Assembly: GCF_048569485.1 (NCBI RefSeq)
Contig: NC_134354.1
Coordinates: 512,629,280-512,693,279 of the forward strand
Reading direction: 5' to 3'
Source of the DNA: Anomaloglossus baeobatrachus
Lineage: Eukaryota; Chordata; Amphibia; Anura; Aromobatidae
Length of the DNA stretch: 64,000 nt
A program made the translations under genes and the position numbers. Of the stretch, positions 10,492-21,832 are shown one piece after another. The notes beneath the pieces are model-generated. The model did no database searches and was not told the origin of the DNA. It saw nothing but the letters and a program-made list of their open reading frames with translations. The number at the start of each line of letters is the position of its first letter. The first letter of the stretch is position 1.

Positions 10492-11262
10492 GGAGGAGGC
10501 TCTGTTATGTTCTGATGCTGCTTTGCTGCATCTGGCACAAGGTGTCTTGAATCTGTGTCCAGGTACAATGAAATCTCAAGACTATCAAGGGATTCTAGAG
10601 TAAATGTGCTGCCCAGTGTCAGAAAGCTTGGTCTCAGTTGCAGGTCATGGGTCTTGCAACAGGATAATGACCCAAAACACACACAGCTAAAAACACCCAA
10701 GAATGGCTAGGAGGAAAACATTGGACTATTCTGAAGTGGCTTTCCATGGGCCCTGACCTAAATCCTATTGAGCATCTTTGGAAAGAGCTGAAACATGCTG
10801 TCTGAAAAAGGCAGCCTTCAAACACCAGACAATTGGAGCAGTTTGCTCTTGAGGAGTGGGCCAAAATACCTGTCGAGAGGAGCTGAAGTCCCATTGACAG
10901 TTACAGGAAACGTTTGTTTGCAGTGATTGCCTCAGAAGGTTGTGCAACAAAATATTAAGTTAAGGCTACCATCATTTCTGTCCAGGCCTATTTCATGAGT
11001 TTTATTTTTTTTTTAAATTCTGTGGAAGCATGGTTGAAAAGCAATGTCTGACTTTCATTTGTTCATTTTCAAAGATTTTTTATTTATTATTAGTTTTGTC
11101 AGATTCAAATTATGAATGATGGTACTTATATTCAGAGTCAATGTGGTGATAATGTTTGGTCATGGTGTGGTGGCATTATTTTGCAATGTATAGTAGGGGT
11201 ATTAGTCTTGGTATGGTGAGTGCTGTTCAGTATCACTATATAGTATGTATTATTTAGTAATT
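10475..11262 (+). repeat. Right copy of the 788-bp direct duplication
   Basis: Second copy of 6446-7233. It repeats the Tc1 segment coding [10 protein letters not shown] and everything up to the tagtaatt at its right edge. Beyond 11262 the original flanking sequence (gtatgactagtttg...) resumes, which suggests this edge is the old continuation and that the PLE plus one duplicate were added together. Confidence 0.9.
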
Positions 11263-11454
11263 GTATGACTAGTTTGTTGATGCATTACTAAAAAGAAATG
11301 TAGATATTTATAGATTTGTATTATTTAATTATTTTTCCACTGGCAGTAAATGTATCACTAATTACTGTGAGACACTTTGGTAGGACTATTTTTTAGTACT
11401 GTTTACTCTGGAGATCTTTAGTTTATTGGCTGCGGCTGATTCCACAGTTAGAAG
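11263..11454. other. AT-rich non-coding DNA
   Basis: Continuation of the sequence flanking the Tc1 before the PLE insertion. No feature recognised up to the minisatellite. Confidence 0.4.
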
Positions 11455-11795
11455 GTGCTGCGGTGCTCAGCGAACATCAGGCACTGTGGTGCTCAGCGAG
11501 CGTCAGGCGCTGTGGGGTTCAGCGAGCGTCAGGCACTGTGGTGCTCAGCGAGCGTCAGGCGCTGTGGTGCTCAGCGAGCGTCAGGCGCTGTGGTGCTCAG
11601 CGAGTGTCAGGCGCTGTGTTGCTCAGCGAGCGTCAGGCGCTGTGTTGCTCAGCGAGCGTCAGGCGCTGTGGTGCTTCGGCAAGCGTCAGGCACTGTGGTG
11701 CTCAGCGAACGTCAGGCGCTGTGGTGCTCAGCGAGCGTCAGGCGCTGTGGTGCTCAGCGAGCGCCAGTCGCTGCGGTGCTCTGCGAGCACCACAC
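11455..11795. repeat. 26-bp minisatellite
   Basis: About thirteen tandem copies of a 26-bp unit containing gcgagcgtcaggcgctg and ggtgctca, with scattered point changes. Because 26 is not divisible by 3 and the unit lacks stops, all three plus-strand frames stay open and encode permuted SERQALWCSASVRRCGAQ-like peptides. These should not be taken for a protein. Confidence 0.9.
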
Positions 11796-12033
11796 ACACA
11801 GTCACAAAACAGGAGGACAGGCACACAGCACTGCCTAGACTGGTGCTCTGCAGATGGAGCCGCGCCCAGTAATAGACTACTTACCGGACTGGTAGATGTA
11901 TAGCCTGGCTAGAATAAAGATTAATTCATAATTTGTGAGTATATTCCCCCCAATAACTTGTATGCCCCCCACTGGCCCCTAATAACTTGTATGTTCCCCC
12001 AAGTAACTGGTATGTTCCCCCCAGCAACGTATA

Positions 12034-13223
12034 TGTAGCGGGCGGGGGGCACAGTCCACGGCAGGGGGCTACTCGAGACGCTCGGATCCGGGATTGTGGC
12101 TGTGGCTCGAGTGGCAGCCGGATCCGGGGCTCACGCAGCAGCCCGTCGCCCACAACTCAATAAAGGGGTTATTTACAGGGGAGAGTTTGTCAGTGACGCC
12201 ACCCGTAGTTTGCGGTGATTGTTGGTAACACCGCCGCTGCCTTTGTATGGGATGCCCGGGGTTGATGGAGCGGGGCACCAGGATGGTATCCCCTCCACGG
12301 GTGGGGGGTGTAGTCCCGGGGCCCAGGTGTAGGTGGAGTGAAATGCTGGGATGCAGTCTGCAGGGCTGGACTGGATGATACCAGTGTACTCACTGTTTTT
12401 GAATAAAGTCACACAGAGTCCAGATAGTAAACCAAGTGCCGGATACCGGTAGCCTCCGGAGGGGTGTGCTCGCGTCCCGCACACCGGTGAACAGAACAGG
12501 GGCCCTTCCTCCTGCACTCTAGTTTGGTGTCTCGTGTGTTGACTAGTCCACATGGAGCGGAAAAAGTCCACTCCCGGTGTCTTTGCTGTGGGAGCTGTCG
12601 CCCGCGAGATCTGACCCTTGGGATCTTTGCAGGCACTTTCAGACGCCCTATCCCCCGCGTTGGGCTTCCGTCTCGCTCTATCTTGGCTGCTAGTGGGACA
12701 AGACTTGGAATCTTGTCCCCTGCTGGCTAATTGACAAGATGCTTGCAGCTGTCTTTGCCCTAGGATCCAGGTACCCCGACTGTGCACGGCCTCCGGACTG
12801 GATTCCCGCTGTCGGCACCGGCGGGCTACAACCCTGCCCCGGTCCACTTAAGGTCTCCTGCGACCGGATCGCTGTCGTCTGTGTCCCTGCTCTGCCGTCT
12901 GCCACCTAGTCAGCTGAGGTAGTCCGGGAGCTACAACCCCCGACTACCACTTCACTCCTCTCACTTCCTCTGTCCAAACTAGACTAACTGTCTTGTCTCT
13001 GTGTTCCCTCCCCTTGACACCTCAGAATCCCTAGGTGGACGTCACCATCTGCCTGGCCCCGCCCACTGGTGTGTCCCTATTGTCCTTGGTGGGGTGACTA
13101 GGCTTTCGTGGCTGGTGTATGTACCTGTGTGGGGTTGTGTTGGTAGGACAAGGAGGAGAGAGTACTGCATCTGGAAGATGGATGCAGTCTCCTGTGACAA
13201 CCTGATTATGTCAGGGTGTCACA
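12034..13223 (-). mobile_element. TG...CA element, solo-LTR-like, 1190 bp
   Basis: Starts TGTAGCGGGCGG and ends GGGTGTCACA. The flanks are tata on the left and cata on the right, an imperfect 4-bp duplication. The right end is a terminal hairpin: TGTGAC (13193-13198) pairs with GTCACA (13218-13223), with CCTGA/TCAGG inside. The interior shares gtgacgccacccg(t/c) and related blocks with seven other copies in the window. No coding sequence. TG...CA ends with a 4-bp duplication suggest a solo LTR of an old retroelement, but no full-length parent is present, so the class is an inference. Confidence 0.65.
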
Positions 13224-13789
13224 CATATGCTGTTTATTATGTTAATATTTTATTGTATTTTTTTTAATGGGGGGTGCCCCATTCAGACTTTTGCTATGGG
13301 GCCCAATGATTTTTATGTACGCCTCTGACACAGATATACCACTCTACCTCGGCTGGACCTTTCGGCATTTAGCTTTAATCATGGTTTACCCAATATAATT
13401 TATGGTACCAGTCACATTTCCATGTTTTTTCATGCAAAACTCATGGATAAATGTCCATTTTTCCATTGTTGTTTTTTACAATATCATGCATGAAAAGAGC
13501 CCGTACGTCTATGGGTCCGTGCAAAACACATCCGTATTTAACATTGAAAAGTATAAGAGAAGCTTTGTAATTTAATTATTTATTTATCAAAAACACTGAT
13601 GACTGATTGTAAAAACGGACACGAGGATGACACTGGTACCATTTTTTCATGTCAGTGATTAAACATGGACGTGGGAATGGGGCCTTAGTCCGTTAGACAG
13701 TCTAACTGCATTTTCACACACAGGATTTTTACAATTTAAAAAAAAAATAATAAAAAAAATCTTGCATTAACAGAGCGAGCTACCCATAT
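13224..13789. other. AT-rich non-coding DNA with degraded repeat ends
   Basis: Contains a stretch (13265-13330, ggggggtgccccattcag ... tatggggcccaatgat) of a type widespread in frog genomes, and near 13640-13690 what looks like the right end of a MITE (gggaatggggcctta). No gene seen. Confidence 0.4.
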
Positions 13790-14068
13790 ATGATAAAATT
13801 ACATCCTGTGGAGCATATTTGACAGCTTTTTATGTAAAAATAAGTAAATGAATAAAAACTATGTGGGGTCCCCTCTCTTTTTGGTAATTAGCAAAGGTAA
13901 AGCAGATAGTTGGGGAGTGATATTATGAAGCTGGGATGGTCCATGGTTATTGGGCCCTTCCCATTCTAAAAATACCAGCACTCAGCTGCCCCAGAAGTGA
14001 CACATCATATTAGATGCTCCATTTCTGGCGCTTCACCTCGACTCTTCCCAGTTGTTCTGGTGACAATA

Positions 14069-14814
14069 TGTCACGCTCTCCGGGTCCCCTGCCCTGCTCC
14101 CCGGCTCACCTGCCACGCTCCCCGGCTTCCCTGCTTCTCTCCCCGGTCTCCAGCCTCCATTGCCTGCGGTCTCCAGGCAGCCCGGTCCCCGCTCCCGGCG
14201 CCCGTCGGCTACACAGCCCCAGCCCGGCTCCCCTGCTTCCTGCTCACTGCTCCCTGCCCTGGCTTCTGGCACCCGGGCCGCGCACATGCGCATTAGGGAG
14301 CGCGCGCGGTCACTGACCCTTTCTTAAAGGGCCAGCGTCCACTGACAGGAAATTGAGCACACAGGTACAGGGTATAAAGGGGTTTAGTGTCCAAGTGGGC
14401 GGGGCCTGTTCTTCGTGTTTCCCAAGCTAGGAGTTAGGTCTCCTTGTCCCTGTGATATACTCACCTCTCTCTCTTCTAGAGCCGATCCTGCCCCGCCATC
14501 CGGTTCTGCTGATTCCCGAACGCTGACTATCTGCCATCCTGTCAGTCCGTACCATCCCGGATCCCTGTGGTGACCCGTCCTCACGCTCCATCAGTTCCGG
14601 ACTCCGCCTGACAACATCTCGGCCTCCGAACCTGAGCTCCGTCACCCGGACTACCATCAGTGACTCCGTGGTCCCAGGGACTTTTGCATTCTACTCTTGT
14701 ACACGGAGTGTCCTGCTACCCGTAGTGCTCCAGCTACCGGACCCCTTGCCTTCATCAAGGAGCTCGGCCCAGTGGATCCACCTCCTGGGTCTGCCCGTCC
14801 ACCTGGTCCTAACA
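14069..14814 (+). repeat. 5' LTR of Gypsy chromovirus 1
   Basis: 746 bp, TGTCACG...CCTAACA. A GC-rich first half is followed by the sequence around the putative transcription start (ggtataaagggg near 14370). It pairs with the LTR at 19020-19765, with about 2% difference by eye. Confidence 0.95.
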
Positions 14815-14827
14815 GTAAGAACAGGCC

Positions 14828-15772
14828 ATGGATCCCGCCGAAGCACTAGCGGCCTTGCAGGAGGAACTCACCCGCCAGCGTGAGACTCAGACCCGCATGC
14901 TGAACTTTATGTCTTCCGTGGACGCCCGCCTGAACACGCTGCAAGCGTCGGTTACATCTTCAGCATCTCGGGCTTCCACTAGACAATCCACGGCTTCAGC
15001 TCCCGTGGCAACCTCTTCGGATGCTTCCAGACTTCGTTTGGCCTCACCACCCCGGTACGCCGGAGATCCCAAGACCTGCAGGGGATTCATAAACCAATGC
15101 TCCCTCCATTTCACGCAGCTGCCGCATTTGTTTGCCTCCGACCAAGCCAAGGTCGCGATCATGATGTCCCATCTAGAGGGTGAGGCACTGGCGTGGATGA
15201 ACCCCTTGTGGGAAAAGGAGGACCCTGTGACCACGAACATCCAGGAGTTCCTGCAGGCATTTCGTGGTACCTTTGACGAGCCCGGACGCGCCTCCGCGTC
15301 TGCCTCATCTCTCCTCCGGTTACGTCAGGGGACTCTGACGGTGGGTCAATACGCCATCCGTTTTCGCACCTTGGCTTCGGAACTCGGGTGGAACAACGAG
15401 GCTCTAACCGCCGCCTTCTGGGAAGGACTCTCGGGTCGAATTAAAGATGAGCTGGCTGGTCGTGACGTACCGTCCACCCTGGATGCCCTGATTACCCTAG
15501 CGACTCGAGTGGACATTCGCTTTCAGGAGCGATCCAAAGAGGTGTCCCGTGAGAGACGTCCGATACGGCATTCCTCTCCTCCGCAGAAGCCCGCCGTACT
15601 TCAGTCAACGGCATCTGGTGTCTCCGTCCACGAGCCCGTGCAGATCGACCGTGTGCGGCAGTCTGAACAACGCCGAGCAGAGCGGCTCGCCAAGGGTCTC
15701 TGCTTCTACTGCGGAGAGGGCACACACCTTCTACGCTCCTGTCCAGAGAGGCCGGGAAACTCCAAAGCCTAG
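14828..15772 (+). CDS. gag of Gypsy chromovirus 1
   Basis: Encodes 314 residues starting MDPAEALAALQEELTRQRE. An N-terminal coiled-coil-like segment is followed by the gag capsid core typical of this lineage (FINQCSLHFTQLPHLF, ALAWMNPLWEKEDP, LRQGTLTVGQYAIRFRTLA, about residues 85-220). The C-terminus holds one CCHC zinc knuckle (CFYCGEGTHLLRSC, about 293-306). In the family this protein forms the intracellular particle that packages element RNA. It starts 13 bp after the LTR and is followed closely by pol. It is part of a fossil element. Confidence 0.9.
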   Translation: MDPAEALAALQEELTRQRETQTRMLNFMSSVDARLNTLQASVTSSASRASTRQSTASAPVATSSDASRLRLASPPRYAGDPKTCRGFINQCSLHFTQLPHLFASDQAKVAIMMSHLEGEALAWMNPLWEKEDPVTTNIQEFLQAFRGTFDEPGRASASASSLLRLRQGTLTVGQYAIRFRTLASELGWNNEALTAAFWEGLSGRIKDELAGRDVPSTLDALITLATRVDIRFQERSKEVSRERRPIRHSSPPQKPAVLQSTASGVSVHEPVQIDRVRQSEQRRAERLAKGLCFYCGEGTHLLRSCPERPGNSKA

Positions 15773-15774
15773 GG

Positions 15775-18700
15775 TTGGTAGGAGAGGCCACCCTAGGTGC
15801 TGGGACTCTCTCAGACCCGGTTATGTGGACTGTTCAAGTGGCAATGGGAGAGACGCGGTTCACGGCCGAGGCATACCTCGATTCCGGGGCAGCAGGCAAT
15901 TTCATCCAGCAGGCCACGGTGGACAAGTACCAGGTGCCTGTTACTCCACTCGACAAACCCCTCGTGATTGCCTCTGTGGATGGGAGACCCCTCTCTGACA
16001 CCATCTCCTGGATCACCAGGCCGGTCGAACTACGTATCGGTGCCCTGCACACCGAGAACATCGCTCTCTACGTCCTCCCACATATGTCCCATCAAATCCT
16101 GCTGGGACTCCCCTGGTTACGGACACACGAACCGTCAGTCAGCTGGGGTACTGGTGAAATCACCCGATGGGGCTCCTCTTGCCACGAGAATTGTCTGAAG
16201 ACTATACAGCCCATCCAACGACCTCCGGTTCCAGAGTCCCTACCGGGACTGCCCTCGGCCTATTGGTCCTTCGCGGACGTCTTTGACAAGAAGGAATCTG
16301 AGGTACTTCCGCCACATCGTCCTTACGATTGTGCCATTGACCTGCTCCCGGGAACTACACCACCTCGAGGACGGATATATCCGCTGTCTCCTGCCGAAAC
16401 AAGGGCCATGTCTACCTACATCACAGAGAACCTGGCAAGGGGATTCATTCGGAGATCCTCCTCTCCTGCTGGAGCAGGCTTCTTCTTCGTTAAGAAGAAA
16501 GAAGGCGACCTACGCCCATGCATAGACTACCGGGGATTGAACCAAATCACCGTGAAAAATAAGTACCCTCTGCCGCTCATCCCCGAATTGTTTGATCGGC
16601 TTAGAGGAGCTCGTGTGTTCACCAAGTTGGATCTTCGGGGTGCCTATAACCTGGTCCGCATCCGCTCTGGGGACGAATGGAAGACCGCGTTCAATACTCG
16701 CGATGGGCACTATGAATACTGTGTGATGCCCTTCGGCCTGTGTAACGCACCAGCTGTCTTTCAGGAATTGATGAACGACGTGTTCCGGGACCTTCTCTAC
16801 ATCTGTGTGGTGGTGTATCTTGATGACATCCTGGTCTTTTCTCTGGACCTCCAGACCCACAGAGAGAACGTGCAGCTGGTACTACAACGACTGAGGGAGA
16901 ATCGTCTGTACGCCAAGTACGAGAAGTGTGTCTTCGAGCAGTCTTCTCTTCCCTTCCTGGGTTACGTCATCTCCGATACCGGACTGCAGATGGATCCGAA
17001 GAAGGTCTCTTCCATTCTCAACTGGCCTCCTCCTTCTGGACTGAAGGCAATCCAACGCTTTCTGGGATTCGCAAACTATTACCGCCAGTTCATCCCTCAC
17101 TTCTCGGCTCTGACTGCTCCTCTCTCCGCCTTGACCAAGAAGGGGGCTAATCCAAAGGACTGGTCACCTGCGGCCGACGCCGCGTTTGGCTCTCTGAAGC
17201 GGGCGTTTGCCTCCTCTCCTGTGCTCCATCGTCCGGAGTTAAACCGACAGTTCACCTTGGAGGTGGATGCCTCCTCCTCGGGAGCCGGAGCAGTGCTCAT
17301 GCAGAAGTCCTCCTCCGGGAAGATGGTGACTTGCGGTTTCTTCTCCAAGAGCTTCTCAGCGCCTGAACGCAACTACACCATCGGGGACCGAGAGCTATTG
17401 GCAGTCAAACTGGCTCTGGAGGAATGGCGCTACCTTCTAGAGGGAGCAGTGTACCCCGTGATCATTTACACGGACCACAAGAACCTGGAATACCTGCGGT
17501 CCGCTCAGCGACTGAACCCACGGCAAGCCAGGTGGTCCTTGTTCTTTGCCAGGTTCGACTTCCAGCTCCATTTCTGACCTGCGGACAAGAATGTACGCGT
17601 AGATGCCTTGTCCAGGTCATTCCTGCCCATGGAACAGGAGGAGGAGACATCCCAGTCCATCATCTGTCCTAGTAAGATCATTCCGGTGGCTCCTGTCACC
17701 CTGGCCCAGATACCGCCTGGGAAGACCTATGTCTCTGAGACTGACAGGCAAAAAGTGTTGCACTGGGGCCATGCCTCGAAAACAGCCGGCCATGCTGGTC
17801 AGAAGAGAACATGGAGTACGATCGTACGTCATTACTGGTGGCCATTCCTTCGCACGGACGTCGCTTCTTTTGTCTCAGCCTGCTCCTCTTGTGCCAGGAA
17901 CAAGACGCCCAAACATCTGCCATATGGCCGTCTTCTGCCTCTGCCTATACCCTCAGTTCCGTGGCAACACATTGCGATGGACTTTATTACGGACTTGCCC
18001 CTGTCCTCCGGACACACAGTCATATGGGTCGTGGTGGATCGGTTCTCCAAAATGGCTCATTTCGTCCCTATGGCTGGACTGCCCTCTGCCCAGGAACTCG
18101 CTGACGCCTATATACAACACATCTTCCGCTTGCATGGCTTTCCATCACACATTGTGTCCGACAGAGGTACTCAGTTCACCTCCCGCTTCTGGAGGGCCCT
18201 CTGCAAACATCTGGGAGTGACTCTGGACTTTTCTTCAGCCTACCATCCTCAGTCGAATGGCCAAGTGGAACGAGTCAATCAGATCTTGACCTCCTTCTTA
18301 CGTCACTACGTCAACGCCCATCATGAAGACTGGTCCACGCTTCTTCCTTGGGCTGAATTCTCCCATAACCACCACGTCAGTGAGTCCTCCTCCAGCTCTC
18401 CCTTCCATGTCGTTTACGGACTTCAGCCTTCCGTCCCATTACCTGTATCCTCTTCCTCGGATGTCCCTGCTGCTGATGCTGTAGCCCGTGACTTTGCAAC
18501 CATTTGGGACTCTGTCAAGGCATCCCTTGGACGTGCTTCCCTGCGGATGAAGAGACACGCAGACAAGAGGTGTCTGGACCCTCCGTGTTTCTCTCCAGGA
18601 GATCTCGTCTGGCTTGCTTCCAAGTACGTCCGATTGAAGCTACCATCCTACAAGCTGGGTCCTCGCTACATCGGGCCGTTTAAAGTCCTCAGCAAGATCA

Positions 18701-19019
18701 ATGAGGTCTCCTACAAGCTGCAGCTCCCGGCCACGATGAGGATACCCAACTCCTTCCACGTCTCCCTGCTCAAGCCGGTTGTCCTTGGTCCCTTCTCCGC
18801 TGCTGCCAGTTCGGCTCCTCCTCCTATTGCCGATAATGACATCTATGCGGTAAGGGATATTGTGGCTATGAAAACCGTACGGGGCCGACAGTTCTTCCTG
18901 GTGGACTGGGCAGGGTATGGTCCTGAGGATAGGTCCTGGGAGCCCCGGGAGAATGTGGGTACTCCTCTGATCCGTGCCTTCCTGTCCCAGTTGCGGGGAG
19001 GGGGGCTTGGGGGGGGTAC
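15775..19019 (+). pseudogene. pol region of Gypsy chromovirus 1
   Basis: Domains in order: aspartic protease (AYLDSGAAGNFIQ), reverse transcriptase (FTKLDLRGAYNLVRI; VVVYLDDILVFS), RNase H (FTLEVDASSSGAGAVLMQ), the HHCC zinc-binding part of integrase (HYWWPFLRTDV ... CSSCARNK), the integrase catalytic core (MDFITDLPLSS; SAYHPQSNGQVERVNQ) and a C-terminal chromodomain (FFLVDWAGYGPEDRSWEP). All expected catalytic motifs can be seen. In chromoviruses the chromodomain is thought to steer integration to marked heterochromatin. As a whole the region is broken (about one break), so it is listed as a fossil. Confidence 0.92.
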
Positions 19020-19765
19020 TGTCACGCTCTCCGGGTCCCCTGCCCTGCTCCCTGGCTCACCTGCCACGCTCCCCGGCTTCCCTGCTTCTCTCCCCGGTCT
19101 CCAGCCTCCATTGCCTGCGGTCTCCAGGCAGCCTGGTCCCCGCTCCCGGCGCCCGTCGGCTACACAGCCCCAGCCCGGCTCCCCTGCTTCCTGCTCACCA
19201 CTCCCTGCCCTGGCTTCTGGCACCCGGGCCGCGCGCATGCGCATTAGGGCGCACGCGCGGTCACTGACCCTTTCTTAAAGGGCCAGCGTCCACTGACAGG
19301 AAATTGAGCACACAGGTACAGGGTATAAAGGGGTTTAGTGTCCAAGTGGGCTGGGCCTGTTCTTCGTGTTTCCCAAGCTAGGAGTCAGGTCTCCTTGTCC
19401 CTGTGATATACTCACCTCTCTCTCTTCTAGAGCCGATCCTGCCTCGCCATCCGGTTCTGCTGATTCCCAAACGCTGACTATCTGCCATCCTGTCAGTCCG
19501 TACCATCCCGGATCCCTGTGGTGACCCGTCCTCACGCTCCATCGGTTCCGGACTCCGCCTGACAACATCTCGGCCTCCGAACCTGAGCTCCGTCACCCGG
19601 ACTACCATCAGTGACTCCGTGGTCCCAGGGACTTTTGCATTCTACTCTTGTACACAGACTGTCCTGCTACCCGTAGTGCTCCGGCTACCGGACCCCTTGC
19701 CTTCATCAAGGAGCTCGGCCCAGTGGATCCACCTCCTGGGTCTGCCCGTCCACCTGGTCCTAACA
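19020..19765 (+). repeat. 3' LTR of Gypsy chromovirus 1
   Basis: 746 bp, same ends as the 5' LTR, followed directly by the caata target duplicate at 19766-19770. The short host-repeat piece between this LTR and the next Gypsy element is only 81 bp. Confidence 0.95.
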
Positions 19766-19846
19766 CAATAGATGTAATGGTAGTTGGGGTTGATGTCAAC
19801 TGGGTAGTGTCAGCTGGCATCAAGTCAAGGGATAGTAATGGAGAGG

Positions 19847-20931
19847 TGTTACACCTCGTGGCTCTCCTGTGGCAAGGAATGAGGCAGTCTCCTTGCCTGC
19901 CACGAGCGCTCCTGCTCAGCAGCACCAAAGGTCTGCCAGACTGCGCAGAGTGCAGGAGAAACCTCCTCAGAGAGGCAGCACAAGGGTGACACCTAGTGGT
20001 ACTCCTGTTGCAAGAAATGAGGCGGTCTCCCATTCCTTGCCTGCCGCAGCTCCTCCTGCTCAGCAGCCCCGAAGGTCTGTGAGGTTGCGCAATCTGCAGA
20101 GGTTTTCTGCTCAGGGAAGCAGTGAGACTCCCGTTATCTCTACACATTGTGAGACCGAGGATCCCGCCTCTATTTCCCAGAGGCAGGAGGGTGAGCATGT
20201 GCAATGCTTGGTGGGTCCTGATTCGCCCACTGACGTCACACGGCTTGATGACGAGGCTGGTGACGTGGTGAATCCTGACTGGCCAGGCTGGGACGTCGTG
20301 GATCCTGATTGGGTCAAGTCCGTCATCTCCGCCTCGCGCCCGCCCTTGGCTGGAGCGACACCTCCTTAAAAGCTCCTCCTGCCATCATGGCAGCGCGCGA
20401 CCGTCCTTCTATGTTTGGATGTCTGGCAGCGTGCTGCCACGCCACTGCTCAGGCATTATCCTCTTCCGTGGGCTTGGCCCTTGCTGCTTAGGCAGCACCT
20501 GGTTTGCAGGCCGTGTCCCTGCCTTGCTGCTCTGGCAGTAGCTCCTTCGACAGGCCGTGTTCCTGTTCCAGGTGAGCTCCTCGAGTCTCCACCGGACTCA
20601 CCTGGTTATTGAAAGCACACGTGCGTGGGCACCTCTGTGCTACCCTCGTGCCATATTCTCGTGATTTCCACTGGCACACGTGCGTGGGCACCTCTGTGCT
20701 TCCCCGTGCAACAGGTACACCGAGCCATGTGATCCCTGCCATACAACCCTCACGGGTTAGGGCAGACCGGTGTACGTAGATCGTCTGTGACATTCCAGAC
20801 GATTGCTAGCAGCAATCCGCTCACTCTTCACCCACCATAGCAGCGGTCCCTTACACCGCACAGTGGACCTTGACCGGCGGAAGCTGTCTATTCCCCATCT
20901 TGGCACGCTTCCCCGGGTCCCCCTCGTAACA
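19847..20931 (+). repeat. 5' LTR of Gypsy chromovirus 2
   Basis: 1085 bp, TGTTACACC...CGTAACA. It contains a repeated cacacgtgcgtgggcacctc motif (twice, near 20620 and 20675). The interior after the LTR starts ttacggtcgcgcc; no standard primer-binding site was recognised. Confidence 0.95.
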
Positions 20932-20956
20932 TTACGGTCGCGCCAAAGGTCTGGCT

Positions 20957-21832
20957 ATGGCTGAAGAGCAGCAGCAGTTGCTGCGTTATGTGCAGCAGTT
21001 GGAATCACGATTGGCAGCAGTGGAGCAGTCTTCCTCCGACAAGACTACTCTGACGACAGTCGCCACCCAGGCGGCGCTATTGGGTGGAAGGTCTCCTCGC
21101 CTTGCGCTTCCAGAGCGCTTTAGCGGGGACAGCTCCGAGTGCCGTGTCTTTATAAACCAGGTCACCACCTACTTAGAGCTGTCCGCGACTCTTTACGCTA
21201 CCGAGAAGGCGAAGGTAGCCTTCGTCCAGTCCCTGCTCACAGGGAGAGCGCTGAAGTGGTCCACGCCGTTGTGGGAGCGCGGAGATCGAGTGGTGAATAA
21301 CTTAGCAGCCTATCTTGGGGCCATGAGAATGGTGTTCCTCGGGCCTCAAATCACCCACGACTCCGCGCTGCGCCTCCTACGACTTCGGCAAGGGTCCGCT
21401 TCAGTCCGGGACTTTGCCGTACACTTTAGGACACTTGCCGCAGAACTGGACTGGCCGGATAAGGTCCTTGTCCCTGTGTTCTGGGAGGGCCTGGCAGGGT
21501 TCGTCAAAGACGCACTGGCCACGCGTGAGGTGCCTGCTACTTTAGAGTCCTTGATTGTGGTTGCCTCTCGCATAGACATCCGCCAGGCGGAGCGGAGGCT
21601 CGAGGTCTCTTCAGCACCCACGTCCTCACGGCCTAAAAAGCGTCTGACTCCCGTCTTCCACCAGACAGGTCTCCCAGCCAGCTCTGTAGGCGACTCCGTG
21701 GAGTCAATGGAGGTGTCGAAAGCGGTCTCCTCTACCCCAGGTTCTCGGTCTGGTGTAATCTGCTTTTCCTGTGGGCAGAGGGGACACATAGCTACCCGAT
21801 GTCCCAAACCGTCGGGAAAAGACAGCGTCTAG
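20957..21832 (+). CDS. gag of Gypsy chromovirus 2
   Basis: Encodes 291 residues starting [19 protein letters not shown], a short coiled-coil-like start. The capsid-type core follows ([50 protein letters not shown], about residues 60-200), with one CCHC zinc knuckle near the end ([14 protein letters not shown], about 270-283). Same layout as the gag of chromovirus 1 but with low sequence similarity outside the core motifs. Confidence 0.9.
   Translation: MAEEQQQLLRYVQQLESRLAAVEQSSSDKTTLTTVATQAALLGGRSPRLALPERFSGDSSECRVFINQVTTYLELSATLYATEKAKVAFVQSLLTGRALKWSTPLWERGDRVVNNLAAYLGAMRMVFLGPQITHDSALRLLRLRQGSASVRDFAVHFRTLAAELDWPDKVLVPVFWEGLAGFVKDALATREVPATLESLIVVASRIDIRQAERRLEVSSAPTSSRPKKRLTPVFHQTGLPASSVGDSVESMEVSKAVSSTPGSRSGVICFSCGQRGHIATRCPKPSGKDSV

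Larger units (their letters stand above)
14069..19765 (+). mobile_element. Gypsy chromovirus 1, nearly complete fossil copy
   Basis: 5,697 bp. LTRs at 14069-14814 and 19020-19765 are both 746 bp, begin TGTCACG and end CCTAACA, and the whole is bounded by a perfect 5-bp duplication, caata (14064-14068 and 19766-19770). Between the LTRs lie gag, then pol in the order protease, reverse transcriptase, RNase H, integrase, chromodomain, which marks a Ty3/Gypsy chromovirus. A purine-rich tract immediately precedes the 3' LTR. I could not recognise a standard tRNA primer site after the 5' LTR, where gag starts only ~13 bp downstream. The LTRs differ at roughly 2% of positions by eye, so the insertion is fairly recent. 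The coding region is broken by about one change. There is no envelope gene. Confidence 0.95.

Noticed and set aside
11426-11903. Three overlapping frames of ~127-148 residues
   Set aside because: Artefact of the 26-bp minisatellite.
12173-12847. 224-residue minus-strand frame
   Set aside because: Lies wholly within a non-coding TG...CA element and is not kept open in the other seven copies.
14814-14827. tRNA primer-binding site or splice donor just after the 5' LTR of Gypsy 1
   Set aside because: The gtaagaacagg stretch resembles a donor, but there is no evidence of splicing in this family here, and it matches no tRNA 3' end that I recognise.
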